DNA of 64,000 bases from Natronorubrum tibetense GA33 (GCF_000383975.1 NZ_KB913017.1:2952265-3016264), one strand, 5' to 3'. Positions 16,900 to 25,985 are shown, counted from the stretch's first letter. The notes: generated from the letters alone by a model not told the origin. Made by a program: numbers and translations.

Positions 16900-17877
16900 A
16901 TGAGCACGAATCCAGACGTCGTCGTTCTACGAGAGGGAACGGAAGGGCTGTCGATGGAATCGTACGCCGAGACGCTTCGCGAACGGCTCCCCGACCACAC
17001 CGTCGCGCTCGCGCGAACGCCCGAAGAGGAGCGCGAACTCGTCCCGCAGGCTCGGGTCGTAACCGGTATTACGATCGAGGAAGACCTCCTCGAGGCCGCC
17101 GACCGACTCGAACTGTTCGCGTGTACGTTCGCCGGCACGGATCACGTCCCGATGGACGCACTGGCCGAGCACGGGGTCGCCGTGACGAACGCTGGCGGGA
17201 TTCACGCCCCCGGAATCGCCGAGCAGTCGATCGCGAACATGCTCGTCTTCGCCCGAAACCTCCACGAGGGCTGGCGGCGCAAGCAAAACGGCGAGTGGCG
17301 TCACTTCCAGTCCCACGAGTTTACCGACAGCACGGTCACGATCGTCGGCCTCGGCTCGATTGGTCAGGAGATCGTTCAGCGACTCGAGGGCTTCGACGTT
17401 GAGACGATCGGCATCCGCTATACGCCCGAGAAGGGCGGCCCAACCGACGAGGTCCTGAGCTTCGAGGAGGCGGACATTCACGAGGCATTCTCGCGAAGCG
17501 AGTACGTCGTCCTCGCCTGTCCACTGAACGACCTGACGCGCAATCTCGTCGACGAGGACGCGCTGGCGACGCTCCCGCCGAATGCAGTTATCGTTAACGC
17601 GGCCCGGGGCGGCATCATCGACACCGACGCGCTCGTCTCGGCGCTGCAGTTCAGCGGGATTCGCGGCGCGGCGCTCGACGTTACCGAGCCCGAGCCGTTG
17701 CCGAACGATCACGAACTCTGGGATCTCGAGAACTGCCTCATCACACCTCACACGGGCGGTCACACGCCGAAACACTGGGATCGGCTGGCCGACATCGTCG
17801 CGCACAATGTGAGCGCGCTCGAGGCGGGGGACAGTGAGGAACTCGAGAACGTCGTCTACCGGCCGGAGTCGAACTGA
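16900..17877 (+). CDS. D-isomer-specific 2-hydroxyacid dehydrogenase
   Basis: A 325-residue NAD(P)-dependent D-2-hydroxyacid dehydrogenase. The Rossmann motif VGLGSIGQEIVQRL is near residue 145. The catalytic arginine is in NAARGGIID, the glutamate in DVTEPEPLP and the histidine in TPHTGGHTP. ATG at 16900 (MSTNPDVVV) is chosen over 16792, because the longer frame adds 36 residues unlike the family. It ends 8 bp before the FAD/Fe-S dehydrogenase gene, clearly one operon. The pair could interconvert a 2-oxo acid and its D-hydroxy acid, with one enzyme reducing by NAD(P)H and the other oxidising into the respiratory chain. Confidence 0.85.
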   Translation: MSTNPDVVVLREGTEGLSMESYAETLRERLPDHTVALARTPEEERELVPQARVVTGITIEEDLLEAADRLELFACTFAGTDHVPMDALAEHGVAVTNAGGIHAPGIAEQSIANMLVFARNLHEGWRRKQNGEWRHFQSHEFTDSTVTIVGLGSIGQEIVQRLEGFDVETIGIRYTPEKGGPTDEVLSFEEADIHEAFSRSEYVVLACPLNDLTRNLVDEDALATLPPNAVIVNAARGGIIDTDALVSALQFSGIRGAALDVTEPEPLPNDHELWDLENCLITPHTGGHTPKHWDRLADIVAHNVSALEAGDSEELENVVYRPESN

Positions 17878-17885
17878 CGAGACCG

Positions 17886-20800
17886 ATGGCTACCGATAAT
17901 CCGCCGTCCGCGACCGACGATTCGCCCTCGACGACCGACCATAGCGACCAGACGTCGACCTCGGACGAGACCCATCTGGGGCCGCCGGACGATCCGCGCG
18001 AGGGTGATCCAGCGGCGGACGCCCGAGCCGCCTACGACTACGTCGGCGGCGACGTCGATCGGCCCGAACTCGTCTCCGCCCTGCAGGAGCGAATCGACGG
18101 CGAGGTCCGGTTCGACGACTACTCCCGACAACTGTACGCGACCGACGCGAGCGCCTACGAGATGACCCCGATCGGGGTCGTACTCCCGCGCACGACGGCC
18201 GATGTCGCGAACGTCGTCGAATACTGTGCGGACAACGGGATCCCGGTGCTCCCGCGCGGCGGCGGCACCAGCCTCGCCGGGCAGGCGGTCAACGAAGCCG
18301 TCGTCCTCGATTTCACGACGCACATGGGGGACGTGCTCGCGGTCGATCCCGACCGCCAGCGGGCGAGCGTCGAGGCCGGCGCGGTGCTGGCCGACCTCAA
18401 CGACGAACTCGCACCCCACGAGCTGAAGTTCGCGCCGGACCCGGCCGCCGGAAATCGCAGTACGATCGGCGGCGCTATCGGGAACAATTCGACGGGCGCA
18501 CACTCGCTGCAGTACGGCAAGACCGACGCCTACGTCGAGGCCTGCGAGGTCGTCCTCGCCGACGGCTCCGTCGAGCGCTTCGGCGAGGTGACGGTCCGGG
18601 AGCTTCGCGAGACAGCGGACCCGGACGGAGAACTCCTCGAGCGAATCTACGAAGCCCTCCGGTGCGTCATCGACGAGGAGGCCGACGCGATCAGCGAGGT
18701 GTTCCCACAACTGAAGCGTAACGTCTCGGGCTACAACCTCGATCGGTTGGTCGCGGAAGCCTACGGGACGCCCGAGGCGTTCGACGAGAATTCCGAGGAT
18801 ACAGCGGTGATCGACGACGCCGCTCCCGACCCCGAGGCAACCATCAACCTCGCGCGGGTCTTCGCCGGCAGCGAGGGGACCCTCGGCGTCGTGACGGAAG
18901 CCTGTGTCTCCCTCGAGCCAGTGCCGGAAACCACGTCCGTCGCGCTCTTGACGTATCACGACCTGCTCGAGGCGATGGCCGACGTCGACACCATCGTGAA
19001 AAATCACGACCCGGCGGCGATCGAGGCGATCGACGACGTGCTGATCGACCTCGCCTCGAGAACGGAGGAGTTCGCCGACCTCGTCGACCGACTGCCCGCC
19101 GGGACCGAGACGGCGCTGCTCGTCGAGTTCTACGCCGACGACGACGATCACGGCCGCGAACAGGTCGCGGAGCTGCTGGCCGATCGGCTGCCGGACGCGG
19201 ACGTGCCGGATCCAACGGCCGATGCGGAAGACGCGGACGCCGAGGGGAACGTGACTGGCGCAGGTGGCGGAGACGTGAGCGACCCCGTCCGCGCGTTCGA
19301 CGCCCTCGAGGCTCACGATCCGGAAGGCATCGCCGAACTCTGGAAGCTTCGCAAGAGCGCGGCGCCGATCCTGCTCTCGCGAACCTCGGACGCCAAACAC
19401 ATCTCCTTCATCGAGGACACGGCCGTCCCGACGGAGAACCTCGCAGACTACGTCGCGGACTTTCAGGAGGTGTTAGCGGAGTACGACACGTTCGCCAGCT
19501 TCTACGCCCACGCCGGGCCGGGCTGTATGCACATGCGACCGCTGGTCGATACGAAGACAGAGGCGGGCCTCGAGGAGTTCGAATCGATCTCGGACGACGT
19601 GACGGACCTCGTCGTCCGGTACGGCGGTAGCGTCTCGGGCGAGCACGGCGACGGTCGCGCCAGAACGCAGTGGAATCACAAACTGTACGGCGACGACGTC
19701 TGGGAGCTGTTTCGGGAGCTAAAGACGGTCTTCGATCCAGACTGGCTGTTGAACCCTGGGAACGTCTGCGGCGACCACAGTATGACCGAACAGCTTCGGT
19801 TCGATCCCGACTACGAATTTGCGGCGGGATTCGAGCCGGACCTGAACTGGGAGAACGAGAACGGGTTCCAGGGCATGGCCGAACTCTGTCACGGCTGTGG
19901 CGGCTGTCGCGGCGATCAGGAGACGACCGGCGGCGTGATGTGTCCGACCTTCCGCGCGGCCGAAGAGGAGAGCCTGAGCACCCGCGGCCGGGCGAACATG
20001 CTCCGCAGCGCGATGAACGGGGAACTCGAGACCGACGCCACCGACGAGGAGTTCCTCGCCGAAATCATGGACCTCTGTATCGGCTGCAAGGGCTGTGCGC
20101 GGGACTGCCCGAGCGAGGTCGATATGGCCAAACTCAAGGCCGAAGTGGAGCACGCAAACCACCAGGAAAACGGCTCGAGCCTCCGCGACAAGCTCTTTGC
20201 GAACGTCGACCGGCTGAACGCCGTCGGCTCCGCGTTCGCGCCGCTCTCGAACTGGGCAGCCTCCCTGCCAGGTTCCGGAACTATCGCGGAGAAAACGGTC
20301 GGGATCGCACGGGAGCGTGACCTGCCGAAATTCGCGAGCGAGAGCTTCGAGGACTGGTTTGCAAAGCGCGGCCCGAAGATTTCGGAAGCCGAGGCCGACC
20401 GGAAGGTGCTGTTGTTCCCCGACACCTATACGAACTACAACCACCCGCGGGCCGGGAAGGCGACGGTACAGGTGCTCGAGACCGCGGGCGTCCACGTCCG
20501 GATTCCCGAGGGCGTCGCCTCGACGGGACGGCCGGCGCACTCGAAGGGCTTTCTCGACCTTTCGCGGGAGCGCGCCCGGACGAACGTCGACGCGCTCGGG
20601 CCCGAACTCGAGGACGGCTGGGAGGTCGTGCTCGTCGAACCCTCCGACGCCGTGATGTTCCAGTCGGACTACCTGGACCTGCTCTCCGGACCGGATGTGG
20701 AACGGGTCGCGGCGAACACCTACGGCGTACTCGAGTACCTCGATCAGTTCGATCTGGCCGGCGGACTGCCGACTGGGAACGGCGAACTCGGGGAACGGCT

Positions 20801-21116
20801 GACCTACCACGGCCACTGCCACCAGAAGGCGACGAAGAAAGACGGCCACGCGGCGACGGTGCTCGAGACCGTCGGCTACGAGGTCGACGCGCTGGACTCG
20901 GGTTGCTGTGGCATGGCCGGCTCCTTCGGCTACGAGGCCGAACACTACTCGCTGAGCCGGAAAATCGGCGACGTCCTCTTCGATCAGGTCGAAGCGAGCG
21001 ACGGCGAGACGGTCGTGGCACCGGGTGCCTCTTGTCGGTCGCAGCTCTCGGAGTACGACGGCTGTGAGGATCCACCGCATCCGATCGAGAAGGTGGCCGC
21101 GGCGCTGTCGGCGTAA
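17886..21116 (+). CDS. FAD-binding and Fe-S D-2-hydroxyacid dehydrogenase (D-lactate/2-hydroxyglutarate type)
   Basis: A 1076-residue fusion. An acidic N-terminal 75 residues are followed by a PCMH-type FAD domain (PRGGGTSLAGQAVN, then GGAIGNNSTGAHSLQYG), an FAD-oxidase C domain ending with YAHAGPGCMHMRP and SGEHGDGRARTQW, and two 4Fe-4S sites. These are C668, C671, C674 and C686, and C731, C734, C737 and C741 (CIGCKGCARDC). A CCG-type domain follows with GHCHQKATKK and DSGCCGMAGSFG. This is the architecture of YdiJ/Dld-type membrane-linked D-2-hydroxyacid dehydrogenases. An extra acidic loop (about residues 435-465, DADVPDPTADAEDADAEG) looks like a lineage-specific insertion. It is co-transcribed with the preceding gene. 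Confidence 0.85.
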   Translation: MATDNPPSATDDSPSTTDHSDQTSTSDETHLGPPDDPREGDPAADARAAYDYVGGDVDRPELVSALQERIDGEVRFDDYSRQLYATDASAYEMTPIGVVLPRTTADVANVVEYCADNGIPVLPRGGGTSLAGQAVNEAVVLDFTTHMGDVLAVDPDRQRASVEAGAVLADLNDELAPHELKFAPDPAAGNRSTIGGAIGNNSTGAHSLQYGKTDAYVEACEVVLADGSVERFGEVTVRELRETADPDGELLERIYEALRCVIDEEADAISEVFPQLKRNVSGYNLDRLVAEAYGTPEAFDENSEDTAVIDDAAPDPEATINLARVFAGSEGTLGVVTEACVSLEPVPETTSVALLTYHDLLEAMADVDTIVKNHDPAAIEAIDDVLIDLASRTEEFADLVDRLPAGTETALLVEFYADDDDHGREQVAELLADRLPDADVPDPTADAEDADAEGNVTGAGGGDVSDPVRAFDALEAHDPEGIAELWKLRKSAAPILLSRTSDAKHISFIEDTAVPTENLADYVADFQEVLAEYDTFASFYAHAGPGCMHMRPLVDTKTEAGLEEFESISDDVTDLVVRYGGSVSGEHGDGRARTQWNHKLYGDDVWELFRELKTVFDPDWLLNPGNVCGDHSMTEQLRFDPDYEFAAGFEPDLNWENENGFQGMAELCHGCGGCRGDQETTGGVMCPTFRAAEEESLSTRGRANMLRSAMNGELETDATDEEFLAEIMDLCIGCKGCARDCPSEVDMAKLKAEVEHANHQENGSSLRDKLFANVDRLNAVGSAFAPLSNWAASLPGSGTIAEKTVGIARERDLPKFASESFEDWFAKRGPKISEAEADRKVLLFPDTYTNYNHPRAGKATVQVLETAGVHVRIPEGVASTGRPAHSKGFLDLSRERARTNVDALGPELEDGWEVVLVEPSDAVMFQSDYLDLLSGPDVERVAANTYGVLEYLDQFDLAGGLPTGNGELGERLTYHGHCHQKATKKDGHAATVLETVGYEVDALDSGCCGMAGSFGYEAEHYSLSRKIGDVLFDQVEASDGETVVAPGASCRSQLSEYDGCEDPPHPIEKVAAALSA

Positions 21117-21193
21117 CGGCGCTGCTGACGTCCGTCGGTCGGCGCGGTCGCCGGCCAGCGGGTTATTTTTCGAGGGATCATGAAGGGGAGTTC

Positions 21194-21232
21194 ATGGAAC
21201 GCCACCCAGCGACGCGAGGGAAGCAGCGATGA
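21194..21232 (+). CDS. Possible 12-codon leader ORF coupled to the VOC gene
   Basis: A mini-ORF (MERHPATRGKQR) whose TGA overlaps the VOC start as ATGA. A TATA-like GTTATTTTTCG at about 21162 would place the transcript start near 21190, so this would be the first ATG on the message. It may simply be fortuitous. Confidence 0.2.
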   Translation: MERHPATRGKQR

Positions 21233-21609
21233 ACCTCACCGGCATCGATCACTTCGTCCTCACCGTCGAGGACGTTGATGCGACCTGCGAATTCTACGAG
21301 CAACTGGGGGTGGAGGTCGTGACCTTCGACGACGATCGAAAGGCGCTGCGCTTCGGCGAGCAGAAGATCAACCTTCACCCGATCGACAACGACGTTGACA
21401 TCGTTGCGAGAGAACCAACGCCCGGCGGGGGCGATTTCTGTCTGGTGACCGAGACGCCCATCGAGGACGTCGAACGCCAACTTCGCGAACTGGACATCGA
21501 GATCGTGATGGGGCCGGTCGAGCGCACGGGCGCGGTCGGACCGATTACGTCGGTGTACTTCCGAGATCCCGACGGAAACCTCGTCGAGATCGGTCGCTAC
21601 GACGACTGA
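21229..21609 (+). CDS. VOC family (glyoxalase/dioxygenase-fold) protein
   Basis: A 126-residue single-module-pair VOC protein. It has the N-terminal strand ITGIDHFVLTVEDVD-type start with the metal histidine (H8), the middle histidine in QKINLHP, and the C-terminal strand SVYFRDPDGNLVEIGRY carrying the metal-binding glutamate. The three ligands (H, H, E) of the metal site are all present. Family members isomerise or cleave small substrates or bind antibiotics. The substrate here is not predictable. It lies between the hydroxyacid dehydrogenase operon and the convergent GDH gene, and may have a coupled mini-ORF upstream. Confidence 0.85.
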   Translation: MNLTGIDHFVLTVEDVDATCEFYEQLGVEVVTFDDDRKALRFGEQKINLHPIDNDVDIVAREPTPGGGDFCLVTETPIEDVERQLRELDIEIVMGPVERTGAVGPITSVYFRDPDGNLVEIGRYDD

Positions 21610-21678
21610 CCGGTCGGAAAACGTTATTGAGAGTCAGCGTATTCGCCGTGTGAAAACCGAGAGTACGACTACCGCCCG

Positions 21679-22965
21679 CTACGGCCAGAGCCCGCGCGTC
21701 GCCTTCGCCTCGGCGATGCGCGATAGCGCGACGACGTAAGCCGCATCGCGCCAGGTAAGGTCCTTCGCCTCGACCTCCTCGCGGACGTCGTCCCAGGCGG
21801 AGAGCATCTTCTCCTCGAGTTCCTCGTTGACTTCCTCCAGCGTCCACTGACGACGGTTGATGTCCTGGAGCCACTCGAAGTAACTCACCGTGACGCCGCC
21901 GGCGTTGGCGAGGATGTCGGGGATAACCGTCACGTCGCGCTCATCGAGAATCGTATCGGCGGCGAACGTGGTGGGCCCGTTCGCACCTTCGACGACGATA
22001 TCGGCCTCGATGGCGTCCGCGTTGTCGGCGGTGATAACGTTCCCGACGGCGGCCGGGATCAGCACGTCGACATCGAGTTCAAGGACATCCTCGTTGGAAA
22101 TCGTTTGCGGAGCCTCTTGCTCGAGGACGGCCTCGGCCTCCTCGTCGTGGGTCGGAATCTCGTGCGTTGCGAGTCCGTCGGGATCGTAGAGCGCGCCGTT
22201 GACGTCCGAGACGGCGACGACCGTCGCGCCCCAGTCCTCGAGCAGGCGTGCGGCGTTCGCACCGACGCTGCCGAAGCCCTGGACGGCGACGGTCGTCTCG
22301 GAGACCTCGTTGCCCTCGTACTGAATCGCTTCACGGGCGGCGATCGCGGTCGAGCGACCCGGGGCTTCCTCGCGCCCGTAGGAGCCGCCGATGACGGGCG
22401 GCTTGCCGGTGACGACGCCGGGGATGGTCTCGCCCTGTTGCATCGAGTAGGCGTCCATGAACCACGCCATCGTTTGAGCGTCGGTGCCCATGTCGGGCGC
22501 CGGAACGTCCTTCGTTGGGCCGACGACGTCGCGCAGTTCCTCGGCAAAGCGGCGCGTGAGCCGTTCGGTCTCGTCCGCGGAGAGCGATTTAGGATCGATG
22601 GCAATGCCGCCTTTTCCGCCGCCGAAGGGGAGATCCATCACGGCACACTTCCAGGTCATCCACATCGAGAGTCCGGTACACTCCTCGGCGGTGACCTCGG
22701 GATGGTAGCGCAGGCCGCCCTTGTACGGCCCGCGCACGTCGTCGTGCTGGGCGCGGTAACCCGTGAAAACCTCGACCTCGCCGTCGTCGCGCTCGAGCGG
22801 GACCGATACCTGCTGGACCTTCGTCGGGTGTTTCAGCCGCTCGATGACGCCCTCGTCGACGTCGACGTGGGTCGCCGCACGCTCGAGTTGGCGTCGAGCG
22901 GTGACGAGCGCTGAGTCGTACTCCGTTTCGGGTTCGGCTTCTTCTTGAGTCGGTGTCGTAGACAT
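21679..22965 (-). CDS. gdhB: Glutamate dehydrogenase (Glu/Leu/Phe/Val family)
   Basis: A 428-residue hexameric-type glutamate dehydrogenase. Visible motifs are [13 protein letters not shown] (substrate lysine), [15 protein letters not shown] with the catalytic lysine, [17 protein letters not shown], and the NAD(P) Rossmann motif [13 protein letters not shown]. The acidic N-terminus is typical of halophilic GDH. The gene follows the ectoine hydrolase gene by 30 bp on the same strand, so both likely share a transcript. In that setting GDH would return the glutamate made by the transaminases to 2-oxoglutarate and release ammonium. The gdhA/gdhB naming differs between haloarchaea, so the symbol is tentative. 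Confidence 0.88.
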   Translation of the reverse strand: MSTTPTQEEAEPETEYDSALVTARRQLERAATHVDVDEGVIERLKHPTKVQQVSVPLERDDGEVEVFTGYRAQHDDVRGPYKGGLRYHPEVTAEECTGLSMWMTWKCAVMDLPFGGGKGGIAIDPKSLSADETERLTRRFAEELRDVVGPTKDVPAPDMGTDAQTMAWFMDAYSMQQGETIPGVVTGKPPVIGGSYGREEAPGRSTAIAAREAIQYEGNEVSETTVAVQGFGSVGANAARLLEDWGATVVAVSDVNGALYDPDGLATHEIPTHDEEAEAVLEQEAPQTISNEDVLELDVDVLIPAAVGNVITADNADAIEADIVVEGANGPTTFAADTILDERDVTVIPDILANAGGVTVSYFEWLQDINRRQWTLEEVNEELEEKMLSAWDDVREEVEAKDLTWRDAAYVVALSRIAEAKATRGLWP

Positions 22966-22995
22966 TGTGAGTTGGGTATAGACGTGAATCGGGGG

Positions 22996-24174
22996 TTACG
23001 CCGTAAACAGCTTTCGAGGGAAGTCGGCCAGCGTCTCTGCACCGCTGCTCGTGACGTGGAACGTTTCGCTGATCTCCATGCCGACTGCTTCGGTCCAGAT
23101 GCCAGGGATCATGTGGAAGGTCATGTTCTCCTCGAGGACGGTCTCGTCGCCGGGTCGGATGCTCGCGGTGTGCTCGCCCCAATCTGGCGGGTAGCCAAGT
23201 CCCATCGAGTAGCCGATGCGGTCCTCCTTCTCGAGACCGTACTGGGCGATGGTATCCCGCCAGGCTTTCTCGACGGACTCGCAGGTGACGCCCGGTTCGA
23301 CGGCATCGAGTGCAGCTTCGATACCTTCGACGACGATATCGGCGGTCTCCTCGAGTTCCTCGGGCGGGTCGCCGACGAACGTCGTCCGCGCCAGCGGGGA
23401 GTGATAGCGGTGGCGACAGCCCGAGAGTTCGATGATGACCGGGTCGCCGTCCTCGAATGGGCGGTCGGTCCAGGTCAGGTGGGGCGTGTCCGTGTGGTCG
23501 CCCGACGGCATCAGCGGGACGATCGAGGGGTAATCGCCGCCGTACTCGTCGGTTCCGCGGATCAGTTGCTCGTAGATCGCGGCTGCGGCCTCGTACTCCG
23601 GCACGCCGTCGCCGATCGCGTCGATACCGGCCTGCATCGCGTTCTCCGAGATGCGGGCAGCCTGGCGCATGTACTCGAGTTCCGCCTCGGACTTCTTGAT
23701 TCGAACCCAGCCGACCAGTAAGGTCGCGTCCTCGAACTCGGCGTCAGGGAGGTTCTGCTGGAGGCGAGTGTAGGACTTCGCGGTGAAGTAAGCGGCGTCC
23801 ATCTCGAGACCGATCCGGCCGTCCGCGACCTCGAGATCCTCGAGGACGCCCGCGATGTAGTCCATCGGGTGAAGATCGTACGGCGAGTGGACGTGATCGT
23901 CGCTGTAGGACAGGATGCTCTCCTCGGAGAGGTGGGTCGTTGCTCGCGCGCCGCCTGCGTCCATCTCGCGGCCGACCCAGACGGGTTCGTCCCGCTCGGC
24001 CGTCACTACGACGGCCTGGTGGACGTAGAACGACCAACCGTCGTACCCCGTCAGATAGTTCATGTTGGCCGGATCGGAGACGACGATCGCGTCGAGGTCC
24101 GCCTCGTGCAATCGCTCTTTGGCTCGATCGACCCGGCGTTCGTACTCCGCCTCGTCGAAGACATCTCGTGGCAT
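22996..24174 (-). CDS. doeA: Ectoine hydrolase-like M24 metallopeptidase-fold protein (DoeA/EutD)
   Basis: A 392-residue creatinase/M24-fold protein. It has an N-terminal creatinase-type domain (SDPANMNYLTGYDGWSFYVH, then HPMDYIAGVL) and a pita-bread domain (GDYPSIVPLMPSG, PHLTWTDRPFEDGD, CRHRYHSPLARTTF, GYPPDWGEHTASIRPGD, TFHMIPGIW). This run of motifs is what I know from ectoine hydrolase DoeA/EutD, not from generic Xaa-Pro peptidases. As in DoeA, several canonical M24 metal ligands are replaced (for example ELSGC where peptidases have an aspartate-rich metal site). DoeA opens the ectoine ring to N-acetyl-diaminobutyrate. It heads an operon with GDH. Confidence 0.8.
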   Translation of the reverse strand: MPRDVFDEAEYERRVDRAKERLHEADLDAIVVSDPANMNYLTGYDGWSFYVHQAVVVTAERDEPVWVGREMDAGGARATTHLSEESILSYSDDHVHSPYDLHPMDYIAGVLEDLEVADGRIGLEMDAAYFTAKSYTRLQQNLPDAEFEDATLLVGWVRIKKSEAELEYMRQAARISENAMQAGIDAIGDGVPEYEAAAAIYEQLIRGTDEYGGDYPSIVPLMPSGDHTDTPHLTWTDRPFEDGDPVIIELSGCRHRYHSPLARTTFVGDPPEELEETADIVVEGIEAALDAVEPGVTCESVEKAWRDTIAQYGLEKEDRIGYSMGLGYPPDWGEHTASIRPGDETVLEENMTFHMIPGIWTEAVGMEISETFHVTSSGAETLADFPRKLFTA

Positions 24175-24233
24175 GATAACAGGGTCTCTACGAGGAGGAT
24201 CGATCAGGAGTGCTAAAAGTTTTTCGTGTATTG

Positions 24234-24244
24234 CAGATACAGAT
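24234..24244 (-). promoter_or_regulatory. Candidate shared motif upstream of the doeA-like gene
   Basis: Read on the minus strand this is ATCTGTATCTG, one mismatch from ATCTGTATATG. It is 60-70 bp before the start codon, with an AT-rich stretch (AAAAACTTTTTAG) between it and the gene, so position and orientation match the sites at 5825 and 10331. A second half-like ATCTGTAAAC lies at 24248-24257. Confidence 0.35.
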
Positions 24245-24413
24245 ACTGTTTACAGATTGGATAGGTGCTCGAACGGCCGAATTACCGGGTACAGCGACGT
24301 GGGGTGACGACTCGAGGCGGTATCGAGCGCCGGTTAGTACTCGAAGTTGGCAGTCGTCGGCTCTTCGCACCGAACCACCGGCGATTAAGACACGGGGGTT
24401 CGTTGCCGCGGCT

Positions 24414-24959
24414 ATGGCACTACTCGAGACGATCGTGATCGCATTCTGGGCGATGTTACCCGCATACGTGCCCAACAACGCCGCGGTGCTGGCCGGCGGC
24501 GGACGGCCGATCGACGGCGGTCGAACGTGGGGCGATAAGCGTATGCTGGGCGACGGCAAGACCTGGCGCGGCACCGCCGCCGGGGTCGTCGCCGGGCTCG
24601 CGCTCGCGGGATTTCTGAGCCTCTTCGCCGGCGACGTGCAATCGGCGACCGGTTTCGATGTTCCCGCGTTCGAACCGCTCGCCGCGCTCGGTCTCGCGGC
24701 GGGAGCGATGCTCGGTGATATTCTTGCTTCGTTCTTGAAACGGCGGACGGGTCGTCAACGCGGTGCGATGTTCCCCGGACTCGACCAGTTGGACTTCGTC
24801 GTGGTCTCGCTGCCCTTGACCGCGCTGCTTTCGAGCGAGTGGTTCTTCGATGTGTTCACGTGGGAGGTCATCGCCGTCGTGGTGGTGCTGACGCCGATTC
24901 TGCACGTGACGACGAACATGATTGCCTACAAACTCGGGCTGAAGAACGAACCCTGGTGA
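24414..24959 (+). CDS. carS: CDP-archaeol synthase (CDP-2,3-bis-O-geranylgeranyl-sn-glycerol synthase)
   Basis: A 181-residue integral membrane enzyme with about five helices. It activates the archaeal lipid core with CTP before polar headgroup addition. Family motifs are AYVPNNAAVLAGGGRPIDGG at the N-terminus, the cytosolic loop LGDGKTWRGT, and GAMLGDILASFLKRRTGRQRG. The PGLDQLDFVVVSLP segment follows. These match archaeal CarS, which is a relative of bacterial CdsA. The length is normal. The upstream 239 bp (from 24175) are shared with the divergent doeA-like gene and contain its promoter; the gene is otherwise unlinked to its neighbours. Confidence 0.9.
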   Translation: MALLETIVIAFWAMLPAYVPNNAAVLAGGGRPIDGGRTWGDKRMLGDGKTWRGTAAGVVAGLALAGFLSLFAGDVQSATGFDVPAFEPLAALGLAAGAMLGDILASFLKRRTGRQRGAMFPGLDQLDFVVVSLPLTALLSSEWFFDVFTWEVIAVVVVLTPILHVTTNMIAYKLGLKNEPW

Positions 24960-25001
24960 GGGAACTCGAGTTTCTGTCGGTGGATCGCTCTCGAGCCGTA
25001 A

Positions 25002-25985
25002 TTAGGAATTCAGGACGAGCGGCTCGTACCAGTCGCGGTTCTCCCGGTACCAATCGACGAACTGCGAGACCCCCTCGCGGATATCTCTCGACGGTTCGTA
25101 GTCGATCAGTTCTCGGGCTTTCGATACGTCGGCGTGCGTATGGCGCGCGTCGGCTTCTTTGGGGTCGGAATACTCGAGCCCGACGTCAGCACCGGTTTCT
25201 TCGACGATGTACTCGGCGAGTTCTTCGATCGTAATAGTTCCCGTCGAGCCGACGTTCATGACCGCTCCGTCGGCCGCGTCGGTCTCGAGGAGTGCGAGGT
25301 TCGCTTCGACGATATCGTCGATGTAGGTGAAATCGCGGGTCTGCTGGCCGTCGCCGTAGATCACGGGTGGTTCGCCGTTCAGACAGCGCGAAGTGAAGTT
25401 CGTTATCGCCATGTTCGGTCGCATTCGGGGGCCGTAGACGGTGAAGTACCGAAGACTGACCGTCGGGAGGTCGTAGACCTCATCCCAGACCCGACAGTAG
25501 TGTTCGGCCGTGAGTTTCGTCACGCCGTAGGGACTCTGCGGGACGTTCTGGTGGTCCTCGTCGTACGGAAGGTACTCGACCGCCCCGTAGACGGACGAGG
25601 ACGATGCGTTGACGACCCGCTCGACGCCGTGATCGTCAGCCGCGAGCAGGAGGTTCAAGAGCCCGGTCGTGTTGATCTCGTGTGGCTTCTTAGGGTTCTC
25701 GACGCTGGTACGGACACCCGCCTGTGCCGCCTGGTGGTAGACGAACTCGATATCGTGACCCGCGACGACCTCGCGGACCAGCTCCTCGTCCGTGATGGAT
25801 CCCTCGATAAACTCGTAGCGCTCACCCCCGAGTTCGCGACACCGCTCGATGTTTCGCTCTTTGATTCCGAGATCGTAGTACGGATCGAGAATGTCGAGCG
25901 CAACTACGTCGTGGCTCGACTCGAGGAGTCCCTCGGAGATGTGGGAGCCGATGAACCCTGCACCACCCGTTACGAGGACGTTCAT
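25002..25985 (-). CDS. NAD-dependent sugar epimerase (UDP-glucose/UDP-glucuronate 4-epimerase type)
   Basis: A 327-residue extended SDR. It begins with the NAD motif TGGAGFIGSH, has NASSSSVYG and the catalytic SPYGVTKLTAEHY (Tyr-x-x-x-Lys), and ends with the extended-SDR substrate domain (GDGQQTRDFTYIDDIVEA). The early segment DILDPYYDLGIKERN resembles UDP-glucuronate 4-epimerases and GalE. The probable job is to supply a nucleotide sugar for the glycosylation genes to its right. It is 59 bp downstream of the nucleotidyltransferase gene on the same strand. Confidence 0.85.
   Translation of the reverse strand: MNVLVTGGAGFIGSHISEGLLESSHDVVALDILDPYYDLGIKERNIERCRELGGERYEFIEGSITDEELVREVVAGHDIEFVYHQAAQAGVRTSVENPKKPHEINTTGLLNLLLAADDHGVERVVNASSSSVYGAVEYLPYDEDHQNVPQSPYGVTKLTAEHYCRVWDEVYDLPTVSLRYFTVYGPRMRPNMAITNFTSRCLNGEPPVIYGDGQQTRDFTYIDDIVEANLALLETDAADGAVMNVGSTGTITIEELAEYIVEETGADVGLEYSDPKEADARHTHADVSKARELIDYEPSRDIREGVSQFVDWYRENRDWYEPLVLNS

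Noticed and set aside
17856-19400. A 514-residue antisense ORF opposite the FAD/Fe-S gene
   Set aside because: It mirrors the GC-rich codon pattern of the sense gene, whose motifs are clear.
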